Position numbers and translations under genes: made by a program | The notes under the pieces: generated by a model | The model's input: only the letters and a program-made list of their open reading frames with translations | Told to the model about the DNA's origin: nothing | The model's database searches: none | From: an uncultured Clostridia bacterium | GTDB lineage: Bacteria > Bacillota > Clostridia > UBA1381 | Assembly: GCA_934454215.1 (NCBI GenBank) | Contig: CAKSGG010000004.1 | Location: 1 to 64,000, forward strand | Reading direction: 5' to 3' | Length of the DNA stretch: 64,000 nt | Shown here: positions 1 through 7,782 of the stretch, one piece after another | How the letters are laid out: the number at the start of each line of letters is the position of its first letter | How positions within the stretch are numbered: position 1 is the stretch's first letter

Positions 1-75
1 TATCAGAGAACAGACCCGAACAAAGCTAAAACGAATTTTGCCAAAGAATTGCTTGTGCCGGGAAGCACAAAGTAA
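1..75 (+). CDS. C-terminal end of an unknown protein (partial)
   Basis: The first frame is open from base 1 to a TAA at 73-75 and encodes 24 residues ending in LLVPGSTK. A factor-independent terminator begins 19 bases later, which supports a genuine gene end. Too little is present to assign a family. It lies immediately upstream of the giant adhesin gene and in the same direction. Confidence 0.5.
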   Translation, partial: YQRTDPNKAKTNFAKELLVPGSTK

Positions 76-93
76 AACCAAAATAAAACACTG

Positions 94-121
94 AAGCAGA
101 CAGAAAAAGGTCTGCTTTTTT
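94..121 (+). terminator. Rho-independent terminator
   Basis: An 8-bp stem, AAGCAGAC (94-101) with GTCTGCTT (110-117), runs straight into a T-run ending at 121. It separates the partial upstream gene from the adhesin gene at 152. No obvious promoter lies between them, so the adhesin may be read through from upstream. Confidence 0.8.
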
Positions 122-151
122 GTTGCCTTAAAATGAAAGGAGAAACTTAAT

Positions 152-3100
152 ATGTTAAAACAAAATATAGGAAAACGAGCATTGTCAATGTTGCTTTTAA
201 TGACAATGCTTTTTTCATTGTTTGCGGCAGATGTGAGTGCATTGACGGAAACCATAAGTGACGGCAAATCAAAAACCGTTACTATAAAAATGGACGAAAA
301 GTTTTCCATTATGCAGACAACGGCGGGAAATAAATTAAACGGATATTCGTGGATATACACTACTGATACAGGTATCACCGGACCGGCATACTGCATTAAC
401 TGGGGACTTAAAAATCCCTCTGCAAATAAGAAGCTGACGATTGCAGGAAGATACACAGCCAATCCCAAAACGGTAGGGGCTTTTGCAGGTGGATATCCGC
501 AGAGAAGTCTTGAGGATTTTTTGAAAATAAATCTTGCCGATCACCCGATTTTAGAGGGATTAACAAAAGCTGAGTATGCAAGTGCCACACAGATAGCAGT
601 ATGGGCTGCACTCGGTCAGATAGCGGTAGAGGGTACGGATTTTACGGAAGGTCGTGCGACGCTTGCAAAACCGACGGATGATATTCAAAAAATCCGTACT
701 TATGAGGCTCTTTGGATTATCCTATATAATGCATCATTTTGGGATAGATTATTGAATACAGGTATGGGTATAAGGTTAGCTGATAACGATTCTCAAAATA
801 TATTAGATATTGAACATCGAGAGGGATTGATCGGCGCAGAAAAAGATGGCATGGCAGGAATAAAGAAAGAAACAATAAACGGTGCTGAATACTACACACG
901 CCCGTTTGTAGTTGCTTCTGCTACTTCAACATTTAAGCACGACTACTTTATAGAATTATGGACAGATACAGCCCCGGAGGGGACAATCTTTGCGGGACTT
1001 GATAATGTTCCTTTGCAAACGGTTATCTGGGAAGGAAAAACTCTTTGGAAAGTACCTACCAAAAACAGAATTACGAATATGAATGAAAACGGCGAAGAAT
1101 ATGCAGGTAATTTCAAAATTTGTATACCGGTTAGAAATACGCCGCCGGAGGGAGATATAGTTATAAATGCAGCCTCGACAATTACACAGTATAATATATA
1201 TCTTGCCAATAATACAGATGACAGGGAACAGAGTTATGTAATTGCGGATCCGACATATACAAGTATGTATTGTGCGGGAGAAATGAAGTGGAAAAAGACT
1301 GTTTCGCCATACGGCAGACTCATTGTAAACAAGACAGATGGAATGGGACAGCCTTTGCCCGGAGCTATATTCAAATTAACCGGTGCGGACGGCAGCGTTT
1401 TTGAGGGGACAAGCAACAGTCAGGGACAGATTATATGGGAAAACCTTAATCCCGATGTACAATATACGCTCTCTGAAACACAGACACCTTTGGGATATAT
1501 AAAAGCAGATGATGTTACCGTAAGCGTTCCGGCAAATCAGACGCAGACTGTTAATGTTAAAAATTACAGCGAGCAGTATTTCAGAATCCGTAAGATTGAC
1601 GCTCAAAACGGAAGCCCGCTTATCGGTGCCACATTCAGAATTGAACAGACAGACGGCGGATATAAGACGGATGTAACAACGGGACACAGCGGATATATCG
1701 AGTTTAAGGGCGCGGAGCTGCCGTTTGGCTCATATAAAATATATGAGTTAAAAGCTCCCGAAGGGTACGAAAAGGACACAGAGGTACAGACTTTTGAATG
1801 GAAAGGCACATCAGATGTAACGGTTACATTTAAGAATACCCGTACACCCTCTCTTGTTCTCATAAAAATGGATAAGGATACGCTTGAACCGCTGGAGGAC
1901 GCTGCTTTTGCAGTGTATAAGGACGGGAAGAAAATTACCGATGTTGTAACCGATAATGCGGGCTATGCAAGAATATCGGGACTTTCGGAAGGATATTATG
2001 AGCTTGAAGAAACAGCAGCGCCGAAAGGTTATGTTTTGGATAAAACAAGGCATGGTATTCACATTGATCCATATAATCCGGCAACTGAGGATGATCCTGT
2101 TATTGTTATTACCAACGAAAGAAAACCGGGGCTGATTATTGAAAAGCTGGACGCAGAAACCCTAAAGCCGATGAAAGGGACAACCTTTGCAGTGTATAAG
2201 GATACAAAGCTGATTGGCGAATACAAGACGGACGCAGATGGACTTATTGAGCTTACCGATATTGAGGCGGGAATTTATACGGTTAAGGAAATAAAAACAG
2301 ATTCGTCACATATCGTGCAGGGCTGTCCGCAGACAATCGAGGTTGTAAACGGTAAAACCGCAAGGCTCATATTCTTTAATAAGACAAAGCCGGGTATAGG
2401 TATTACAAAGATTGATGCGGAAACGAAAAAAACGCTTGCGGGTGCAGTATTCAAAATAGAGAAGATTGACGGCAGCTTTGTGAAGGAATACACAACAGAC
2501 CGAAACGGCGAAATTGAGCTTGAAGATTTGGAGCCGGGTACATATACCGTAACCGAGGTATCTGCACCGGAGGGTTATGTAACCACAGGCGAAAAAAGAA
2601 CATTTGAGGCTGTTGCCGGCGGCAGTGTTCAGCTTGTGTTTATTAACACGACAAAGCCCAAAATGGAGATTATAAAAATTGACGCTGATACGGGCAAACC
2701 GCTTGCCGGTGCGGTAATCAGAATATCCAATCTTTCCGGCAGTATGACGGTTGATAAAACAACCGATGAAAATGGAAAAATCAACCTTGATAATCTTGAA
2801 GAGGGTATTTATACCGTCCAGGAAATCACAGCTCCGGCAGGATACCTATTAAATGATGAAATCCGTCATATTGAGGTTAAAGCCGGAGAAAGCAATGAAA
2901 TTGTCATATCGAATAACCGCAAGCCGAGTCTTACGATAAAGAAATATGACAGCTTAACCAGCAAGGCTTTGGCAAATATCAAGTTTGAGGTCTATCTCGA
3001 TACAACTCTGATCGGGACATATGAAACAAACGATAAGGGCGAAATAAGACTGTATGACTTAAAGCCGGGAACATATACGGTAAAGGAAATTGCAGCAGAT

Positions 3101-6100
3101 GATGAGCATATTGTAAATTCCGTGCCTCAATCCATAGAGATTAAGGCGGACAGCAAGGACAGTGCGGTTTTGATTTTCTTAAACGACCAAAAGCCGTATA
3201 TGCGATTGGTAAAACTTGATTCCGAAACTATGAAACCGCTCGCAAATGCGGTATTTAAGTTTAAACTTATCGGCGGTACATTTGAAAAGGAATACACAAC
3301 CGATGAAAACGGAGAGATTAAGCTCGACAAGCTGCCGCAAGGCTCATACACCGTAACAGAGGTAAAAGCACCCGACGGCTACCTGATTGATGACAGTCAA
3401 AGAATTGTTAAGATAGACGGCAATGAGAATGCGACATTTGTATTTACAGATACAAAAAAGCCGTCAATCAAAATTCTGAAATATGACGCATACAACAAAA
3501 AATATCTTGCAGGCGCAACTTTCAGAATTGCAAAGATTGAGGACGGCAGCAACTATCTCGACAGAGTTACCGATACAAACGGCTGCATAGAAATTGCTGA
3601 CCTTGAGCCGGCTGTATATTCGGTAAAGGAAATCGAAGCGCCAAGCGGATATGTTCTGAATACAACGGAATACCATGTTGAATTATTCGGCGGCAAAAAA
3701 TCGCAGCTTGTTGTTGTAAATGAAGAAAAGCCAAGTCTGAAAATAGTCAAGACAGACGCACTGACAGGCGAGCCGATTGCAGGGGTCGGATTTTTGGTAA
3801 AGAAAGCAGAGGGCGAAAAAGAAAATACAGTTGTGACCGATGAAAACGGCGAAGCGGTTTTATCGCATCTTGAACCGGGAATTTATGAGGTAATCGAAAA
3901 AAGTGTCCCGGCAGGATATTTGCTGAATGACGAACCGCAGTTTGTAACCCTTGCACCTAACAGAACAAGTGTTGTGCGTTTCCAAAACTATCCGAAGCCG
4001 AGCCTTACAATAAACAAGGTTGACAGTATCACAAAAGACGGCTTAAAGGGAGCAAAATTCCATATTGTTTATGCCTCAAACAATACCTTTACGGGCGAGA
4101 TTAACGATTTGGGAGATTATATGACAGACGAAAACGGGCAGATAAAGCTCTATCGGCTCAAAGACGGCTGGTATAAGATAACGGAGGTACAGGCTCCGGA
4201 TGGCTATAAAATTAAGGATAAGCCGCAGGAAATATATATCAAAGCCGGAGAAAATAAAGAGGTTACTTTTGAAAATACACCTCTTTCGGGTTTGGTTATC
4301 AAAAAGGTTGATGCGGTAACGGGCAAGGTTTTGCAGGGAGCAAAATTCCGATTAAGATATTTTTCGGGAGTGAGCGGAACGGGCGGAACCGTTATCGGAG
4401 AATACACCACCTCGGCAAACGGAACGATTGTTATAAACCGCTTAAAAGTCGGCACATATATTGTTGAAGAAACAAAAGCCCCCGACGGATACATCATAAA
4501 CGATGCCCCCGAAACAGTATATATAACGGGCAAAGAACAGGACGTTGTTACAGTAGAATTTGAAAACTACAAAGACGGCGGACTGATTATCCGAAAGCTC
4601 GATTCACAGACTAAGCAGCCGCTTAAAGGTGCAGAGTTTAAGGTTACAAAGGCAAACGGAGAATTTGTGGGCAATTACGGCGGAACGACCACCTCAAACG
4701 GAATTTATGTAACAGACCAAACGGGGCAAATTCACATTACGGGAATTGAGGCAGGAACAACGCTTGTTGTAACGGAAACAAAAGCACCGGACGGCTATGT
4801 TTTGGATACACTATCGCAAACGGTAACGATTGATAAAAGCGATGTTCAAACCTTAACCTTCTATAATTCGCCCGACAGCGGACTCTTAATAACAAAGCTG
4901 GATAAAAAGACGGGTAAACCGCTTTACGGTGCAGTGTTTAAGGTAACAAAGGACGACGGCAGCGTTGTCGGCAATGCCAACGGCAGATACACAACCGACA
5001 GAAACGGAACAATTCATATTTACGGACTTCCGACAGACACGTATATTGTTACTGAAATTGAAGCTCCAGACGGTTACACTTTGGATAGCAGACCGCAGAC
5101 AATTAAACTGAAATCCGGTGAAACACATGAGCTGACCTTCTATAACGAATCAATCGGTGGACTGCACGTAACAAAGGTTGACGAGGAAACAAGGCAGCCG
5201 ATCAAGAATGTTGAGTTTGAAATAACATATATGAACGGCAGGAGAGTCGGAACATACAGAACAAATTCAAACGGCATTATTGATGTTGACGGACTTGAAA
5301 ACGGCTGGTACACCATTGTGGAGAAAAAGGCTGCAAGAGGTTATCAGCTCGACTCTGAGCCTCACGATGTTGAGGTCAAAGACGGCAAGATTACAAGGGT
5401 AACGCTTACCAACAGAAAAGCGTCATCATTCCTCATTCATAAGGTAGATGCGTCAACGGGCAAGGGTATATATGGGGTAACCTTCCTTGTTTCAGACAGA
5501 TACGGAAATCCGGTAGCACAGTACACATCAGACCAGAATGGATATGTGTATATGGATGATAAACCGCTTAATGACGGCAAGTATTATATTCGTGAGATTG
5601 CCGTGCCGAAAGGATATGTAATTGATAACGAGGTAAAGACTTTCTATGTCGAGTACGGCGGTACAAGCTCAATTACTTGGTATAACACACCGACGCAGGC
5701 TCAGATACAGATTGTAAAGAAATCGGCCGACGATAATCAGATTAATGGGCTTGCGGCAGGAAGTCTTTTGGAGGGTGCAACTTTTGAAATCTATGACAGA
5801 GGCGGAAATGTTGTTGATACGATGCAAACCGATAAAAACGGTAGAGCAAGCTCCAAAACCTTGCCGCTGGGACTTTACACGGTAAGAGAAACAAAGGCAC
5901 CGGCATATTACAGTATCAACGAAACCGTTATGACGGCTAATCTTGAATTTTCGGGACAGATAGTAACCTTTGAGGTATTTGATAAGTCTGTTTCCACGGG
6001 TGTTTCGATTATCAAGAGAGGATATAACGAGGTTATGCCGAATAATCCGCTTGTATATACCTTTACGAATATAGCGAATAATTCGAGTGTTCCGCTTGAC

Positions 6101-6538
6101 AGCTTCTATTGGAGAGATACTCTGCCGTCTGCAATCCGCTGCGAAAAGCTGGTGACGGGGACATATAACCAGCAGCTATCATACAAGATTGTTTATAAAA
6201 CAAACCTGTCAAACGGCGAGTACAGAACGATTAACGATAACCTTTCAACAAGCAGAAATTATGCACTTGATATTTCAAACGCTGCACTCGGGTTGGCAGG
6301 CAATGAATATATAACCGAGATAATGTTTGTGTTCGGTCATGTGAAAGCCGGATTTGCACAAGTCGAAACACCGTATCTGTATGCACGCTCAATTTGGGGT
6401 CTTCCGAACGGGGCAAGTTTTGTAAATCAGGCAGATGTCGGCGGAGTGTATAACGGACAGTGGATTACATCGACTTCGAGATGGGTAACAAAGGTGTATA
6501 ATTATACTCATATTGAAATGCCGAGAACAGGCTATTAA
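152..6538 (+). CDS. Giant thioester-domain / SpaA-repeat surface adhesin
   Basis: A 2128-residue predicted surface adhesin. It has a signal peptide (about 1-30). An N-terminal Cys-Gln thioester-type domain follows, with Cys81 in YCINWGL and Gln147 in TQIAVW; in this family the two side chains form an internal thioester that can bond covalently to host or substrate surfaces. About 17 tandem SpaA/Cna-B-like modules of roughly 88-100 residues come next, each with a K-x-D strand near its start, a central G-A-x-F and an E-x-x-AP-x-GY end; such modules usually form Lys-Asn/Asp isopeptide bonds. A distinct C-terminal domain ends at MPRTGY and the stop. That resembles a sortase LPxTG signal, but no hydrophobic segment or basic tail follows. 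It heads the transfer module, so a role in mating-pair contact is plausible. The start has a good site (AAAGGAG). No sortase gene is in the window. Confidence 0.9.
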   Translation: MLKQNIGKRALSMLLLMTMLFSLFAADVSALTETISDGKSKTVTIKMDEKFSIMQTTAGNKLNGYSWIYTTDTGITGPAYCINWGLKNPSANKKLTIAGRYTANPKTVGAFAGGYPQRSLEDFLKINLADHPILEGLTKAEYASATQIAVWAALGQIAVEGTDFTEGRATLAKPTDDIQKIRTYEALWIILYNASFWDRLLNTGMGIRLADNDSQNILDIEHREGLIGAEKDGMAGIKKETINGAEYYTRPFVVASATSTFKHDYFIELWTDTAPEGTIFAGLDNVPLQTVIWEGKTLWKVPTKNRITNMNENGEEYAGNFKICIPVRNTPPEGDIVINAASTITQYNIYLANNTDDREQSYVIADPTYTSMYCAGEMKWKKTVSPYGRLIVNKTDGMGQPLPGAIFKLTGADGSVFEGTSNSQGQIIWENLNPDVQYTLSETQTPLGYIKADDVTVSVPANQTQTVNVKNYSEQYFRIRKIDAQNGSPLIGATFRIEQTDGGYKTDVTTGHSGYIEFKGAELPFGSYKIYELKAPEGYEKDTEVQTFEWKGTSDVTVTFKNTRTPSLVLIKMDKDTLEPLEDAAFAVYKDGKKITDVVTDNAGYARISGLSEGYYELEETAAPKGYVLDKTRHGIHIDPYNPATEDDPVIVITNERKPGLIIEKLDAETLKPMKGTTFAVYKDTKLIGEYKTDADGLIELTDIEAGIYTVKEIKTDSSHIVQGCPQTIEVVNGKTARLIFFNKTKPGIGITKIDAETKKTLAGAVFKIEKIDGSFVKEYTTDRNGEIELEDLEPGTYTVTEVSAPEGYVTTGEKRTFEAVAGGSVQLVFINTTKPKMEIIKIDADTGKPLAGAVIRISNLSGSMTVDKTTDENGKINLDNLEEGIYTVQEITAPAGYLLNDEIRHIEVKAGESNEIVISNNRKPSLTIKKYDSLTSKALANIKFEVYLDTTLIGTYETNDKGEIRLYDLKPGTYTVKEIAADDEHIVNSVPQSIEIKADSKDSAVLIFLNDQKPYMRLVKLDSETMKPLANAVFKFKLIGGTFEKEYTTDENGEIKLDKLPQGSYTVTEVKAPDGYLIDDSQRIVKIDGNENATFVFTDTKKPSIKILKYDAYNKKYLAGATFRIAKIEDGSNYLDRVTDTNGCIEIADLEPAVYSVKEIEAPSGYVLNTTEYHVELFGGKKSQLVVVNEEKPSLKIVKTDALTGEPIAGVGFLVKKAEGEKENTVVTDENGEAVLSHLEPGIYEVIEKSVPAGYLLNDEPQFVTLAPNRTSVVRFQNYPKPSLTINKVDSITKDGLKGAKFHIVYASNNTFTGEINDLGDYMTDENGQIKLYRLKDGWYKITEVQAPDGYKIKDKPQEIYIKAGENKEVTFENTPLSGLVIKKVDAVTGKVLQGAKFRLRYFSGVSGTGGTVIGEYTTSANGTIVINRLKVGTYIVEETKAPDGYIINDAPETVYITGKEQDVVTVEFENYKDGGLIIRKLDSQTKQPLKGAEFKVTKANGEFVGNYGGTTTSNGIYVTDQTGQIHITGIEAGTTLVVTETKAPDGYVLDTLSQTVTIDKSDVQTLTFYNSPDSGLLITKLDKKTGKPLYGAVFKVTKDDGSVVGNANGRYTTDRNGTIHIYGLPTDTYIVTEIEAPDGYTLDSRPQTIKLKSGETHELTFYNESIGGLHVTKVDEETRQPIKNVEFEITYMNGRRVGTYRTNSNGIIDVDGLENGWYTIVEKKAARGYQLDSEPHDVEVKDGKITRVTLTNRKASSFLIHKVDASTGKGIYGVTFLVSDRYGNPVAQYTSDQNGYVYMDDKPLNDGKYYIREIAVPKGYVIDNEVKTFYVEYGGTSSITWYNTPTQAQIQIVKKSADDNQINGLAAGSLLEGATFEIYDRGGNVVDTMQTDKNGRASSKTLPLGLYTVRETKAPAYYSINETVMTANLEFSGQIVTFEVFDKSVSTGVSIIKRGYNEVMPNNPLVYTFTNIANNSSVPLDSFYWRDTLPSAIRCEKLVTGTYNQQLSYKIVYKTNLSNGEYRTINDNLSTSRNYALDISNAALGLAGNEYITEIMFVFGHVKAGFAQVETPYLYARSIWGLPNGASFVNQADVGGVYNGQWITSTSRWVTKVYNYTHIEMPRTGY
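1309..5997 (+). repeat. Tandem array of about 17 SpaA-like modules
   Basis: Within the adhesin, successive units share the pattern K-x-D...G-A-x-F...T-D-x-x-G-x-I...G-x-Y-x-V-x-E...AP-x-GY. Units 3-10 are joined by a short x-KP linker, while later units are joined by Gly/Ser-rich linkers. The two linker classes suggest the array grew by at least two rounds of duplication. Confidence 0.8.
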
Positions 6539-6553
6539 AATTTAATGTTTTAC

Positions 6554-6583
6554 GATGCCGTCATATGAAAATATGGCGGCATC
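6554..6583 (+). terminator. Stem-loop after the adhesin gene
   Basis: GATGCCGTCATAT (6554-6566) pairs with ATATGGCGGCATC (6571-6583) with one G-U. There is no strong T-run, so it may be an RNA-stability or processing hairpin rather than a strict terminator. It lies between the adhesin stop and the VirB2-like gene. Confidence 0.55.
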
Positions 6584-6612
6584 ACATCTTAAAGAAAGGA
6601 CACTGATATTTT

Positions 6613-6957
6613 ATGAAAAATAATCTTAAAAAGACTTTGCTTAGAGTCTTGCCCCTTGCATTGTATATGATAATTCTTCTCACTACGCAGGTTTTTGCAG
6701 TTGAAGATATGTGGACTGTGGCAAACAGAATTATTGTAGATGTATATAACAAGATTGCAGGAATAAGTACAGTGCTTGCAGCTTTAATGACAACGGTTTG
6801 CGTTGTAGGTATGAAGCTGTCAAATAATCAGCAAAAGGTTGATCAGAGCGTGGACTGGCTCAAACGAATATGGATAGCTTGGGCTATTATAAACGGGATT
6901 GGCGCATTCCTTGCCTATGTGAGACCGCTTTTGTCAGGACTTAATACCATAACTTAA
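6613..6957 (+). CDS. Small VirB2/TrbC-like membrane protein of the conjugation apparatus
   Basis: 114 residues. An N-terminal signal or first membrane segment (about 10-30) is followed by hydrophobic helices near 47-68 and 88-108 with a short charged loop. Size, topology and position ahead of a TrbL-like gene fit the TrbC/VirB2-type pilin-like proteins of Gram-positive transfer systems, in which a small two-helix protein forms part of the channel. There is no diagnostic catalytic motif, so the family call rests on layout and context. The site AAAGGAC lies about 12 bases before the ATG. Confidence 0.55.
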   Translation: MKNNLKKTLLRVLPLALYMIILLTTQVFAVEDMWTVANRIIVDVYNKIAGISTVLAALMTTVCVVGMKLSNNQQKVDQSVDWLKRIWIAWAIINGIGAFLAYVRPLLSGLNTIT

Positions 6958-7011
6958 TTGTTAAGTTACAATTAAGTTGTTTACTTTTTATTCAATTTAC
7001 AATTAAGTTGT
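6952..7011. repeat. Three copies of a 10-bp element upstream of hicAB
   Basis: ACTTAATTGT at 6952-6961 is a perfect inverted copy of ACAATTAAGT at 6968-6977, and ACAATTAAGTTGT recurs as a direct repeat at 6968-6980 and 6999-7011, 31 bp apart (about three helical turns). The array ends 10 bases before the -35 box of the hicAB promoter. It could be a regulator-binding array; the first pair can also form a hairpin at the end of the preceding gene. Confidence 0.5.
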
Positions 7012-7020
7012 ATAAAAGTA

Positions 7021-7075
7021 TTGACAAAAATCAAATATAGGTATATAATAGTATTGTAACTAAATATAGTTGCAA
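7021..7075 (+). promoter_or_regulatory. Consensus promoter and palindromic operator of hicAB
   Basis: TTGACA (7021-7026) and TATAAT (7044-7049) are separated by 17 bp, a perfect sigma-A-type promoter. The initiation region carries an imperfect palindrome: TTGTAACTA (7054-7062), 4-bp centre, TAGTTGCAA (7067-7075). HicB-type antitoxins usually bind such operators for autorepression; that role here is inferred. Confidence 0.8.
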
Positions 7076-7093
7076 ACAACATAGAGGATAAGA

Positions 7094-7348
7094 ATGAGTA
7101 AAAAAGAAAAACTTATAGCAAGGCTAAAAGAAATGCCGAAGGATTTTACTTTTGATGAAGTTGTGCAGCTTATGGACTATTTTGGATATAATATAAATAA
7201 CAGCGGAAAAACAAGCGGATCAAGAATAGCATTTGCAAATGATAAAAAGGACTATATACGGATGCACAAACCGCACCCAAGAAAAATTCTGAAAGCATAT
7301 CAGGTGCAGAACCTTATTTCTGATTTGAAGGAGCGTGATTTAATATGA
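7094..7348 (+). CDS. hicA: HicA-family mRNA-interferase toxin
   Basis: 84 residues with the compact HicA double-stranded-RNA-binding-like fold pattern: an N-terminal helix, a SGSRIAF strand and a HKPHP segment near residues 57-61. The usual GSH motif carrying the catalytic His reads GSR here, a variant that also occurs in the wider YcfA/HicA family, so activity is not certain. HicA toxins cleave mRNA and are neutralised by HicB. The gene has its own promoter and overlaps hicB by 4 bases (ATGA), the usual toxin-first order. Within the transfer operon it likely stabilises the element. Confidence 0.82.
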   Translation: MSKKEKLIARLKEMPKDFTFDEVVQLMDYFGYNINNSGKTSGSRIAFANDKKDYIRMHKPHPRKILKAYQVQNLISDLKERDLI

Positions 7349-7695
7349 AAAATGTTTTAAATTACAAAAACTATATCGGTACGGTGGAATTTTCGGAGGA
7401 AGACAAGGTTTTTTTCGGAAAAGTGATAGGAATAACAGATTCAATTTCGTTTGAAGGAGATACTGTTGATAATCTGATTGAGGATTTTCACAATGCCGTT
7501 GATGATTACCTGGAATTTTGTGCAGAGAACGGAAAAGAACCGCAGCAGCAGTATAAGGGCAGTTTTAATGTCAGAATAGCACCGGAACTTCATCGAAAAG
7601 CAAGTCTTGATGCTATGGCAAAGAATATATCCCTTAATAGCTATGTAGAAGAAGCAATAGCGATGCACATAAAGCAGGATTCGATTGCTTTATAA
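7345..7695 (+). CDS. hicB: HicB-family antitoxin
   Basis: 116 residues. The N-terminal half has the partially degraded RNase-H-like HicB fold (pattern Y-x-G-x-V-E-F-x-x-E-D, then FFGKVIGI and a DNLIEDFHNAVDDYLE helix). The C-terminal half is a ribbon-helix-helix DNA-binding segment (FNVRIAPELHRKA... SLNSYVEEAI). It should neutralise the overlapping HicA and repress the shared promoter through the palindrome at 7054-7075. A terminator follows 22 bases after the stop, so the cassette is transcriptionally closed. Confidence 0.88.
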   Translation: MKNVLNYKNYIGTVEFSEEDKVFFGKVIGITDSISFEGDTVDNLIEDFHNAVDDYLEFCAENGKEPQQQYKGSFNVRIAPELHRKASLDAMAKNISLNSYVEEAIAMHIKQDSIAL

Positions 7696-7717
7696 TTGAC
7701 TTAATAACTTAATAAGT

Positions 7718-7751
7718 AAACGCTTATCGAAAAGATAGGCGTTTATTTTTT
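7718..7751 (+). terminator. Rho-independent terminator of hicAB
   Basis: AAACGCTTATC (7718-7728) pairs with GATAGGCGTTT (7734-7744) with one G-U and is followed by ATTTTTT. Confidence 0.85.
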
Positions 7752-7782
7752 GCTCAAAAAAGGAAGTAGGTGATGAAAAAAT

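Noticed and set aside
1309..5997. CRISPR-like or simple DNA repeat array.
   Set aside because: The periodicity is protein-level (about 270-300 bp SpaA modules) with drifted DNA. There are no short identical repeats with unique spacers, and no cas gene is present.
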